In this document: in pieces, positions 6,727 to 13,640 of the stretch
Layout of the letters: each line of letters begins with the position of its first letter
Numbering within the stretch: the stretch's first letter is position 1
From: Saprospiraceae bacterium
GTDB lineage: Bacteria > Bacteroidota > Bacteroidia > Chitinophagales > Saprospiraceae
Direction: 5' to 3'
NCBI GenBank assembly: GCA_020846655.1
Contig: JADLDL010000102.1
Location: forward strand, 1 to 35,883
Length of the DNA stretch: 35,883 nucleotides
Notes under the pieces: model-generated
Seen by the model: only the letters and a program-made list of their open reading frames with translations
Told to the model about the DNA's origin: nothing
Database searches by the model: none
Position numbers and translations under genes: made by a program

Positions 6727-9189
6727 TTAGGATTGGGCTCTGCCGATGGCGCTGCCGATGAACTGAATCGTGATTTTCGACAGTTTCGTCAGGTCCAGCA
6801 GGCGGTTGTCCTGGTTCAGCGAAATGGTCCATTCGGCAAAAGGCGTGGGCTGGAAGTAGGCGTACCGCATCTCGTCGATCACGCCGCCGTCTTTTTCCAC
6901 AGAGGCCACCGTGTTGTCGTCGAAGGTCCAGGTGATCTGGGTGTTGGCCCGTTGGCCCACCTTGTACTGAAACAACTGCGACAGCGGCTTGCTGGTAAAG
7001 TGGAAGATATCGCTGTCCAGGCGATCCTGGTAACAACCGGAATTGCTGATCCCGATGCTGATGGTGTAGGGGCTGGTAGCGCCTTCCAGCCAAACCCGCA
7101 CCACATTGAGCCGCACGCGGCCCAGGCGATCGAAGGCCGGCTCGTCGAGCCCGACATTCCAGGTGCCCTTTCCGTCCCGGATAAATTGGGCGATGGCGGC
7201 GGGGTCGTCTACCACAAAGGTCTTTTCGATGGGCGCCGGCGGCGGGTCGAAATGGTTGAACTTCGCTTCGGCGTCCAGTTTGATTTTCGTCAGGCTGTTC
7301 AGGCCGGTATCCAGTTTGTCGATGTTGCCGATGATTTCCGGCTGCACGCTCGATGGCAACAGGGCGCAGTAGAAATACGAAGCGCGGTAGTTTTGCAGGG
7401 CGGTGAACAGGAAACTCTTGGCGTCGAGGTAGCGCTGGTAAAACTGCTGCATCTGGGCCAGTTCCAGCGCCTCGCCTTCTTGCAGCAACTTCACATAACT
7501 CGCCAGTTCGGCCTGTTGCTGGCGGGCCAGGGTTTGTTGCAACAAAATGCGCGTGTACTCCTGGCTGGTCCGGATGACGGCCAGTTGGGCGCCGCTCAGC
7601 GATTTACCATAGATCGTCAGGGCGCTGAGTTCCTTGCGGTAGTCGCCGGCGTATTCCACGCCCAGGTCCACCACGGCATCCAGCGATGCATCCACCTCGT
7701 TTTTGAATAAATCCCACACGGAGGTGTCGGCGAGGTCCGTTTCGCCGACGCTGGTATCCAGGGCGTTCATTTTGCGCACCAGGTCCTTCGTATGTTTCAC
7801 GGCGTCGTCGGCGCCCGGGATGATGTGTTGGTTGACTTCTGCGGCTTCCATGGCTGCCAGCGACAAGTCGAGGGCCTGGCGGATGCCTTTCAGTGCGTGC
7901 ACCAGTTTTTTCCAGGTACCGAATTTGTCATTCAAAAATCCGCCGATCGCGTCTTTGAATTTCTGCCAACGCGAAGGGTCAACAGCGGCTTCCACACCCC
8001 CGGCGGCATCCAGGTCAATATTGGGCGCTGCCGCTCCTGCCGGTTTGGCCGACATGATGGTGCCTACGGTCGAAATGATCGAAACGATGTTGACCAGCAA
8101 TTCTAAAACGAACTTGACGATCTGGTTGCGTTTAAACTCCGGAATACCCACTTCTTCGAATTGGATCCGCGCCTCTTCCACTTTGTGTTGCTGGGCTTCA
8201 AAGTTTTGGGCGGCGATTTCGCTGGCGTTTTTCGCATTGTTGTAGTTGTTCAGGGCCTGTTGTTTCAGCCCTTCCACGTATTCGCTGTTGAACTGCGCGT
8301 TGGTCACCATCGTCTGGGCCAATTGGATAAACCGCTGGGTTACCTTGCCCTGGGTGCTCAGTTCCATGTAGTCCTGCTCGTATTGCCGGGCTTCCTCCAC
8401 GAAGGCCTGCGCCAGGTCGGTGTACACCGCCTCGGTCAGGTAGGGCACAAACACGGAGCCGGTTTTCCGGGCATTGATCTGGGTACTCAGCAAGGCGACC
8501 ATCGACGCGCTGCGCAGGTTCAGGCCCATCAGTTCGGGTGCGCCGGCCGACCAGGCTTTGGTCAGGTTCATCATGGACAGGGCCAGGCCGGGGTTCCGGT
8601 CATAACTCAGCGAGGCGTTCAAAAAGATGTTGTTGAGAAACTGCGCGAACTCGTCCGTCACTTTTGCCGGCATATCCTGTATGCGGGTATGCGGTATGAG
8701 CATTGGGCCGGACACGCCCCAACTGATTTGTACGCCGGGGTTCACATTTGTCGAATCCAGCGCAAACAAACTGGGCTCGCTCAGGTGCTCCTGGCTGATG
8801 GCCTTGACCTGTACGGCCCCCGACCATTCGTTGGCAAACAACACCAGAGTGCTGCTTTTGGTGCTCCGATAATCCAGCAACACCTGCGCCTGGGCGCCGG
8901 TTTCGATGCGGCGGGCGATGATGTGCAAGCCTTCGCCGTCGAGGTTGCAGATAAAATTGTCGGGGATCGTCAACACATCCGCGTACACGGTCACGAGAAA
9001 AGGCGTGTGTTCCGACACATGCACTTGTTTTTGGACCTCCTCCAGATCCAGGTACATGTCTGCAAACACGGCGTTGTTGGCGTCTATCGAGGAGAAAGAA
9101 GCATCGGGAATCTGACCGCGCTCCTGTTGGTCTTTGAACCATGCCGGCCAGTTGGCGGGCACGGGGTAGTTGGTGGGTAATTGGCTCAT
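6727..9189 (-). CDS. Large beta/helical/beta protein, candidate pore-forming toxin component
   Basis: The protein has 820 residues and starts 6 bp after the XaxA-like gene. Layout: residues 60-135 are strand-rich (LVTVYADVLTIPDNF, LHIIARRIE, TLVLFANEW); 170-350 are helical with long coiled-coil-like heptads; 355-388 form one very hydrophobic stretch (IVKFVLELLVNIVSIISTVG, then small residues), suited to a membrane-inserting hairpin; 405-610 are helical again, including FYQRYLDAKSFLFTALQNYR; 655-815 are strand-rich (ISIGISNSGCYQDRL, FHFTSKPL, PFAEWTISL, LTKLSKITIQFIGSA). The C-terminal part recalls domains of large insecticidal toxin-like proteins of bacteria and fungi, but I cannot name a family. 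It has no signal peptide, as is usual for alpha-pore-forming toxins released by lysis or special export. The role is inferred from neighbours and architecture. Confidence 0.85.
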   Translation of the reverse strand: MSQLPTNYPVPANWPAWFKDQQERGQIPDASFSSIDANNAVFADMYLDLEEVQKQVHVSEHTPFLVTVYADVLTIPDNFICNLDGEGLHIIARRIETGAQAQVLLDYRSTKSSTLVLFANEWSGAVQVKAISQEHLSEPSLFALDSTNVNPGVQISWGVSGPMLIPHTRIQDMPAKVTDEFAQFLNNIFLNASLSYDRNPGLALSMMNLTKAWSAGAPELMGLNLRSASMVALLSTQINARKTGSVFVPYLTEAVYTDLAQAFVEEARQYEQDYMELSTQGKVTQRFIQLAQTMVTNAQFNSEYVEGLKQQALNNYNNAKNASEIAAQNFEAQQHKVEEARIQFEEVGIPEFKRNQIVKFVLELLVNIVSIISTVGTIMSAKPAGAAAPNIDLDAAGGVEAAVDPSRWQKFKDAIGGFLNDKFGTWKKLVHALKGIRQALDLSLAAMEAAEVNQHIIPGADDAVKHTKDLVRKMNALDTSVGETDLADTSVWDLFKNEVDASLDAVVDLGVEYAGDYRKELSALTIYGKSLSGAQLAVIRTSQEYTRILLQQTLARQQQAELASYVKLLQEGEALELAQMQQFYQRYLDAKSFLFTALQNYRASYFYCALLPSSVQPEIIGNIDKLDTGLNSLTKIKLDAEAKFNHFDPPPAPIEKTFVVDDPAAIAQFIRDGKGTWNVGLDEPAFDRLGRVRLNVVRVWLEGATSPYTISIGISNSGCYQDRLDSDIFHFTSKPLSQLFQYKVGQRANTQITWTFDDNTVASVEKDGGVIDEMRYAYFQPTPFAEWTISLNQDNRLLDLTKLSKITIQFIGSAIGRAQS

Positions 9190-9195
9190 AGTGCT

Positions 9196-10401
9196 TTAGT
9201 TTTCGGATGGCGTTGGCATTTTAGCGACGTAGGCATTGAGGGCATAACTGTTGGCTTCCTGGGATACTTTTTTCCAGGCCGTGATGGCTTCGGATACCCC
9301 GAGGTCCATGATAATGGCCGGCGCATTGGTGATGTCGTCCTGGATAATTTTGCTGATATTGGCCAGGTCGGAGGCCAGCAGGCCCCAGATGCCTTCGATT
9401 TTTTGGATGATGGGCAGGGCTTTGATCAGTTCGGCGCTGAGTTTGGACATGCTCAATTGGGCGGTTTGCAGCGCCAGCATCAATTTGGTGTCGGCGGCCA
9501 GTTCGTCGCTGAGCAGGCCAATTTTTGCGGTTTCGGCGTGCATCCGGTCGAGGGCCTTGAGGGCCATATCGCCGTAGATGCCGGCCACGATGGCGGCTGC
9601 AATGGTGCCGAAGGGAAACATCCAGGCGTAGGTAGGCGTCGTTTCGGCCACCAGGCAATCGTGGTTGTACTCATCGGTATCCCGTTTGAGCAGGTCGCGC
9701 AGGTCGCTCAGTTTGGCAGTCAGGTCGGCGACGGCGGTGCTGGTGGCGCCGTATTTGTCGTTGTACTGCTTGAGCAGGCCGCTTTGGGTGCCGGTGCCGT
9801 CGGGGCCCATGAGTACGTTTTTGTCGTCGTTGGTTTGCAGCGAAAAGGCATGGATCTTATCCCAGACGCCTTTTGCATTGTCCTGGAAGGTTTTGGCCTT
9901 GGTGGTCAGCGCATCCAGAATGGCTTTCAGGGCTTGTTGCGCGCCGGCATCCGTGGGGTCTTTGGCCAGTATGGCGGCTTCTTTCAGGATGGCGTTGTAG
10001 TACTGGTCGGCCGATTCGGCGTAGTGAACAATATCGTAGGCCAAACTGACGGTGGCCGGATACGTTGCTACCTGCCACTCTTTGCAGTGGATGTTGATGT
10101 TTTTGTAGCAATCGATCAGCACATTAAAATCCGACAAATCGGCGGGTGCGCCCGGGCCCAGCATGTTTTTGAAGGTTTCCAGGTTGGTGGGCAACGACAC
10201 GGCGTCATTCACATACACTTGCAGGGTCAGCCATTCGGCAGCGGAGAGGATGAACGGACTGCCGTATGTGGCGGCGGGGTCTGTCGGGAGGTTTTCGGCG
10301 CTGCGCAGCGCGGCTACCCGTTCGGGCGAGGTGGTGGGGGCATTGGTTTGTTCAGCGGGGGCGGTCAGCAATTCCCCCGGACCGATGTTGTACGTTGACA
10401 T
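9196..10401 (-). CDS. XaxA/YaxA-like alpha-pore-forming toxin subunit A
   Basis: The protein has 401 residues. The N-terminal block FILSAAEWLTLQVYVNDAV, SLPT, LIDCYKNINIHCKEW, then YPATVSLAYDIVHYA...YYNAIL matches my recollection of the alpha-xenorhabdolysin A family (binary cytotoxins XaxAB/YaxAB). A GPDGTG segment (199-204), a central hydrophobic hairpin (about 257-280, WMFPFGTIAAAIVAGIYG) flanked by long helices, and a C-terminal helix bundle fit the ClyA/HBL/Xax alpha-PFT plan, in which the hydrophobic head inserts in the target membrane. There is no signal peptide. It is the first gene of a tight operon (6-bp gap to the next gene). The partner B subunit is not obvious: candidates are the 234- and 820-residue products. 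The family assignment rests on pattern memory and needs an HMM search. Confidence 0.78.
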   Translation of the reverse strand: MSTYNIGPGELLTAPAEQTNAPTTSPERVAALRSAENLPTDPAATYGSPFILSAAEWLTLQVYVNDAVSLPTNLETFKNMLGPGAPADLSDFNVLIDCYKNINIHCKEWQVATYPATVSLAYDIVHYAESADQYYNAILKEAAILAKDPTDAGAQQALKAILDALTTKAKTFQDNAKGVWDKIHAFSLQTNDDKNVLMGPDGTGTQSGLLKQYNDKYGATSTAVADLTAKLSDLRDLLKRDTDEYNHDCLVAETTPTYAWMFPFGTIAAAIVAGIYGDMALKALDRMHAETAKIGLLSDELAADTKLMLALQTAQLSMSKLSAELIKALPIIQKIEGIWGLLASDLANISKIIQDDITNAPAIIMDLGVSEAITAWKKVSQEANSYALNAYVAKMPTPSEN

Positions 10402-10679
10402 AGTGTGTGTGGTTTAAAAAAAGGATGGAGATGGCTGGTCTCCGGCGCTATGCAGCGCCCGAAAACCGGGTGTGTTTAAAAAAAGGAACTGGTAAAAAGC
10501 GGTACTGCGGCGGGTTTCAGCACCGTCCGGTGTTTGCCGGGGGCTGTCTGAAAACCCATTTGCCGGTTAGACGAAGCGCCCCGGAGGATCTCAATGGTTT
10601 TTTTGAAAAAAACTATTTTTTTTCCGGAAAAACGGCCTTGACGCTGTGTTATGGCCGTTGAAAGCGCCGGCAAGGTCGT
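10402..10679. other. Leader region of the toxin-like operon; no gene seen
   Basis: This 278-bp stretch precedes the XaxA-like gene. It holds a small palindrome (GGCGCT/AGCGCC, 10444-10459), two copies of TTTAAAAAAAGGA (10414 and 10478 areas), and near 10631 an ACGGCCTTGAC stretch also found in the REP cluster, possibly a decayed REP. Short reading frames on both strands lack coding character. No clear TAnnTTTG box was found on the minus strand. Confidence 0.4.
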
Positions 10680-10801
10680 TTAAACACCGCGCTTGGTGTT
10701 TTCACTTTTGGCATCCACTGTTTTGGTGGCGGGATGCCGGACTTGCGCAAAAGCATTGTTGAAAAACAGCGCCAGGACAACTAAAAAATGTAATTTTTCA
10801 T
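10680..10801 (-). pseudogene. Frameshifted small secreted peptide gene
   Basis: From ATG at 10799-10801 the frame reads MKNYIF and stops. Adding one T to the run of six T gives MKNYIFLVVLALFFNNAFAQ, a perfect signal peptide, followed by 20 residues (VRHPATKTVDAKSENTKRGV) and a TAA at 10680-10682. The length of 122 nt is exactly one short of 41 codons. So this is a 40-residue exported peptide gene broken by a 1-nt homopolymer deletion, or a sequencing error, or a slippage-controlled gene. Its function is unknown. Confidence 0.55.
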
Positions 10802-10910
10802 AGGAATGGTAGAGGATAGTGAAAGGTCTGCGGTGAAATAGTTGAACCATCCCAGTTGCACCAAACGTAGCCGCGTGGCTGTGGCGGCAGTGTGTGAGGC
10901 TAGAACCGGG

Positions 10911-11303
10911 TTATTTTCTTCTAGGAAAATTCATTGCGGTATTCGCACTTCCCTCCAGCAAAATCCGACGGTCGCAACCGATGCAGACGCCCTGTACCTC
11001 AACTTCCTCCGCCAGCAAGTGTGCATTGGACAGCAGGGTAAGCATCGCGCCTTGCTGAATCTGGAGGCTTAAAACTTCAACTTTTTCCGCCTTGATAACC
11101 GGATAGTCATTGCTTGAAGTAGATACATCCGGGATCAGCACCCGATCAAATTCGTTGGGAACGCGTCCGGTGCTCCAGTTTTTGAAGTACGACCATTCGG
11201 TTTCATGGCCCGGAGCGCCACCGCGCCAGGTATTGTTTTTTTGGGCAAATGCCGATGTAATGGCGATCAGGACGAACAGGCAAACTGAACATATTTTTGA
11301 CAT
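10911..11303 (-). CDS. Small secreted protein of unknown function
   Basis: The protein has 130 residues. The start at 11301-11303 is chosen because MSKICSVCLFVLIAITSAFA is a signal peptide; the open frame upstream has no such character. The mature part contains the pattern W-(x)n-NWSTGRVPNEFDRVLIPD, then YPVI, then VLSLQIQQGAMLTL. This is the G-x-VP-x-x-x-D-x-V-x-IP...GA-x-LT pattern common at the start of beta-helix-like repeat regions in Bacteroidota surface proteins. Such units are normally part of much longer proteins, so this is either a mini-version or a truncated relative. Two Cys (VCIGC) lie near the end. The gene is followed by the hpf-side genes on the same strand with unrelated spacing. 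Confidence 0.75.
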   Translation of the reverse strand: MSKICSVCLFVLIAITSAFAQKNNTWRGGAPGHETEWSYFKNWSTGRVPNEFDRVLIPDVSTSSNDYPVIKAEKVEVLSLQIQQGAMLTLLSNAHLLAEEVEVQGVCIGCDRRILLEGSANTAMNFPRRK

Positions 11304-11439
11304 GATCTGTAGTTTTAAACCCGCAATGGGGTGAATTTTAAAGATATTTACTGGCGAAGAAAGGCGCGTTGGCCGCAATAGTTGCACGTGATGAAATGGC
11401 CGAAGGAATACTGGCTGCGCGTCAGCTGCTGGTGGCTCA

Positions 11440-11748
11440 TCATTTTGTTTTCCAGATGTTGTGCGTGGTGCCACGACGGACAGGCCCTGCGCTCAACGAC
11501 GCGTGCGCTGGCTGCTGTGATTTGTTCAATTGCAGACACGTGTGGCATAAGTACGCGATCCACGTAAGGCCCGCCAGGCCCACTAAAGTGATCAAACCGG
11601 TCAGTGCTTGTTGTTCGAGCAGTTGGACGGTATTGACTATTTCTGCCGCCTGCATTTCCAAGGTGTGCCGGAGCGCCGGCACTTGTGCAGAAAGGGTGTT
11701 TGTTCCAAGGAGGATTCCGATTCCGATTAACTGATGTTTGCTTGCCAT
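11440..11748 (-). CDS. Small membrane protein, hypothetical
   Basis: The protein has 102 residues. The N-terminus MASKHQLIGIGILLGTNTLS is weakly hydrophobic and could be a signal sequence ending at LSAQ. A strong membrane helix follows at about residues 49-73 (LTGLITLVGLAGLTWIAYLC). Between them lies a helical stretch (TLEMQAAEIVNTVQLLEQQ). The tail is polar and basic. The start has an AACAACAAAAGTT leader, A-rich as usual in this phylum. It lies 136 bp upstream of the small secreted protein gene on the same strand. I recognise no family. Confidence 0.55.
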   Translation of the reverse strand: MASKHQLIGIGILLGTNTLSAQVPALRHTLEMQAAEIVNTVQLLEQQALTGLITLVGLAGLTWIAYLCHTCLQLNKSQQPAHASLSAGPVRRGTTHNIWKTK

Positions 11749-11907
11749 AACTTTTGTTGTTAAATCTCTCTTTTGTTATGGTACAAAGGTCGGGGCAATG
11801 GAAAGCCCGGACAACCCCATGAGTATGGGGGGGGATGGGGGCAGGGCACTACAAAAGCCAACCAGTAAAAAAGGTGTTGCCGGTTGTTGTGGGCCAGGCC
11901 TGCCAGG

Positions 11908-12144
11908 CTAATTACGGAGTGGGTTGAACCGCATCAATCCGGCTGAATTGTTGGGAGCCCAGTCGCCGTAGCAGCTCGGCACTAAACGCGGCGTGTCGAT
12001 TCGTTCAAGAATTAGAGATTGCCAAAGGGGCCGGCAATCCTGCGGGTGCTGAAACCAGGCATTTAGAATGCTGTCTATGGCTGCATCGTCTGCGGCGCCC
12101 AAGGTTTGTCTGCGATCTACCTTGTCCCAACATTGAGCGACCAC
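11908..12144 (-). CDS. Short ORF in frame after a stop codon, doubtful
   Basis: From a GTG at 12142-12144 it gives 78 residues, rich in Trp, Cys, Asp and Arg (AIDSILNAWFQHPQDC, LILERIDTPRLVPSCYGDW). It is in the same frame as the gene at 12175-12837 and is separated from it only by that gene's TAG codon and ten sense codons. It could therefore be the former C-terminus of that gene or of another protein, or a chance frame. No signal peptide, membrane helix or family match was seen. Confidence 0.3.
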   Translation of the reverse strand: MVAQCWDKVDRRQTLGAADDAAIDSILNAWFQHPQDCRPLWQSLILERIDTPRLVPSCYGDWAPNNSAGLMRFNPLRN

Positions 12145-12174
12145 GGTCCCGATGGCTTGGGCCGCCGGCCAACA

Positions 12175-12837
12175 CTATCCGTTCAGCACCCGTTCTTCCT
12201 GGATTTGCCGCAGCAGTTCTTTTTGCAAAATCAGCAACTGCTTGTACTGCTCTGCCAGCGATTCAAAAACAGGGTTTTGTAAAATACGGTGTAGCCTGGC
12301 ATCTTGTAACGATGCAGCCACATTTTCTGCGCCGGAGGGCATCTGCTCGTTTTCAAAGCGGTTGCAGTGCTCCACACGGCTGCGGAGAGCAGGCAGTGTC
12401 GTCAGGTGTAGTTGGAGCAGCGACTTCAGCAGGGTTTTGTTTTGGAGGATGCCCAGTTGGCCGGTAGCCTGCAAGGCCTCGAACGCCGGCAGATTGGCTG
12501 GCACTGGAAGCTCCCGGCAACACCGGGGCAGCAGTTGGCGCAGCGTAGCATCGGGCACCGATTGGCCCCGCAACACGGCATCGCCGATGCGCTGCCGGGC
12601 ATATGCCAGCGCGGAAAAGCCCAGGGAATCGTTGGTTTGGCCGGCAATGGCCTGTTGTAACTCCAATTCCAGTTGCTCCAGGTAGAACGCTTCGATTTGT
12701 TGCGTCTTTTGCCCATGCCGCCATTCGTCAAACAACAACGCCAGGGTAACGCCGAGAAACACCATCAGGATTTGGCCGGCGGCGCGGAAGTAGCGAGACT
12801 GGGCCGCCGATTTTTTTCCAGAAGTCTTTTTTGCCAT
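12175..12837 (-). CDS. Membrane-anchored helical protein, DUF6090-like
   Basis: The protein has 220 residues. The start at 12835-12837 (MAKKTSGKKSAAQSRYFRAA) is preferred to an in-frame start 66 bp upstream, which lies inside heptamer repeats. A single membrane helix (about residues 22-38, QILMVFLGVTLALLFDEW) follows a basic N-terminus. The rest is helical and presumably extracytoplasmic. The pattern (G-x-x-L-x-V-x-LGV-x-(I/L)AL-x-x-(D/N)-x-W, then E-x-x-(Y/L)L-x-x-L-x-x-EL) is that of the widespread Bacteroidota DUF6090 family, whose function is unknown. Length is as usual for the family, which argues that the TAG at 12175-12177 is a genuine stop. Confidence 0.72.
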   Translation of the reverse strand: MAKKTSGKKSAAQSRYFRAAGQILMVFLGVTLALLFDEWRHGQKTQQIEAFYLEQLELELQQAIAGQTNDSLGFSALAYARQRIGDAVLRGQSVPDATLRQLLPRCCRELPVPANLPAFEALQATGQLGILQNKTLLKSLLQLHLTTLPALRSRVEHCNRFENEQMPSGAENVAASLQDARLHRILQNPVFESLAEQYKQLLILQKELLRQIQEERVLNG

Positions 12838-13297
12838 ACGCAGGAGAAGGTAAAGGCAAAATGTAAAATGTAAAATGTAAAAGGTTGGGAGGGGAAACTG
12901 CACTGGTAGTTGCGCTTTGCCACTCAGATCGAACGACTGTACATCACCCTTTTGACTTTTACATTCTACATTTTACATTGCTCAGTTTTTTTTCCGGCGT
13001 AGGATTTGGCGCAGGGCTTCTACGGAGTCCAGAACGGCTTGTTCGTAAATGGCGGCGCCTTTTTTTACAATACGCAGGACAAGGTAAAGGCAAAATGTAA
13101 AAGGTTGGGAGGGGAAACTGTACTGGTAGTTGCGCTTTGCCACTCAGATCGAACGACTGTACATCACCCTTTTGACTTTTACATTTTACATTCTACATTT
13201 TACATTGCTCAGTCTTTTTTCCGGCGGAGAATTTGCCGGAGGGCGTCTACGGAGTCCAGGACGGCTTGTTCGTAGGTGGCGGCGCCTTTTTTTACAA
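12837..13297. repeat. Tandem duplication carrying inverted heptamer arrays and the hpf 3' end
   Basis: Unit 1 spans 12837-13070 (234 bp) and unit 2 spans 13071-13297 (227 bp). Both start TACGCAGGA, carry ATGTAAA heptamers (three in unit 1, one in unit 2), a core of about 65 bp, inverted heptamers (TTTACAT/TCTACAT: three in unit 1, four in unit 2), then the last 29 codons of hpf. The length difference of 7 bp is fully explained by minus two plus one heptamers. Point differences show that the duplication is not recent. Confidence 0.85.
12982..13070 (-). pseudogene. Duplicated 3' fragment of hpf
   Basis: Reading on the minus strand it gives VKKGAAIYEQAVLDSVEA, then LRQILRRKKN and a stop at 12982-12984. 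Against the real hpf end only three of about 27 residues differ (T to I, D to E, D to N). There is no start codon, since the fragment was copied as part of the 234-bp tandem duplication. The changes are conservative, so it may be younger than it looks or may have been corrected by gene conversion. Confidence 0.8.
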
Positions 13298-13490
13298 TAT
13301 GGTCGTTGCCGGGCACGACCAGTTTGATCTCGCAGATCTGGTTGTCGGGCATGCCGCCGTCTTCAAATAGTTTGACATCGGCGCGAATGATTTTGTCGTT
13401 CTGCTCAAAAAGTTTGCGCACTTTGTTCTCTACGTGCGCTTTCAGGTCATCACTGGCTTTGAAGTGGACACTCTGGATGTTGACGTTCAT
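13209..13490 (-). CDS. hpf: Ribosome hibernation-promoting factor, short form (HPF/YfiA)
   Basis: The protein has 93 residues, the usual length of short HPF. The N-terminus MNVNIQSVHFKASDDLKAHV and the pattern V-x-x-K-x-x-KLFEQNDKIIRADVKLFEDG, then ICEIKLVVPGNDHIV, end with Y-x-Q-A-x-x-x-SVD-A-L-x-x-I-L-x-x-KK. This is the S30AE fold, which binds the decoding/mRNA channel of the 30S subunit and promotes ribosome inactivation in stationary phase. The ATG at 13488-13490 is the only sensible start. The gene is followed by a duplicate of its own 3' end and by heptamer-repeat elements. Confidence 0.93.
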   Translation of the reverse strand: MNVNIQSVHFKASDDLKAHVENKVRKLFEQNDKIIRADVKLFEDGGMPDNQICEIKLVVPGNDHIVKKGAATYEQAVLDSVDALRQILRRKKD

Positions 13491-13640
13491 ATGCGATTAT
13501 TTATGGTTAACAAGGTGTATGCGTTTATTCGGGGCAATACTACAAAACTTACCAATGGAGAAGGGCACCAACAGCAAGATCCCCGAGTCCTAACCGCTGT
13601 TGCCGGGTATTTGTTTACGCCAGGGGTTTTCAAACGGTTT

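Noticed and set aside
10407-10661. 84-codon plus-strand frame in the leader of the toxin-like operon
   Set aside because: No homology-like pattern, unusual composition, and position over the expected promoter.
10631-10700. Possible further REP unit (ACGGCCTTGAC and CACCGCGCTTGG)
   Set aside because: Only short matches to the REP cluster at 405-492; no intact palindrome with GTAG ends.
12142-12177. Stop-codon readthrough joining 12175-12837 to the short frame below it
   Set aside because: The upstream protein already has a normal family length, and no readthrough context or selenocysteine/pyrrolysine sign (the codon is TAG, no insertion element) was seen.
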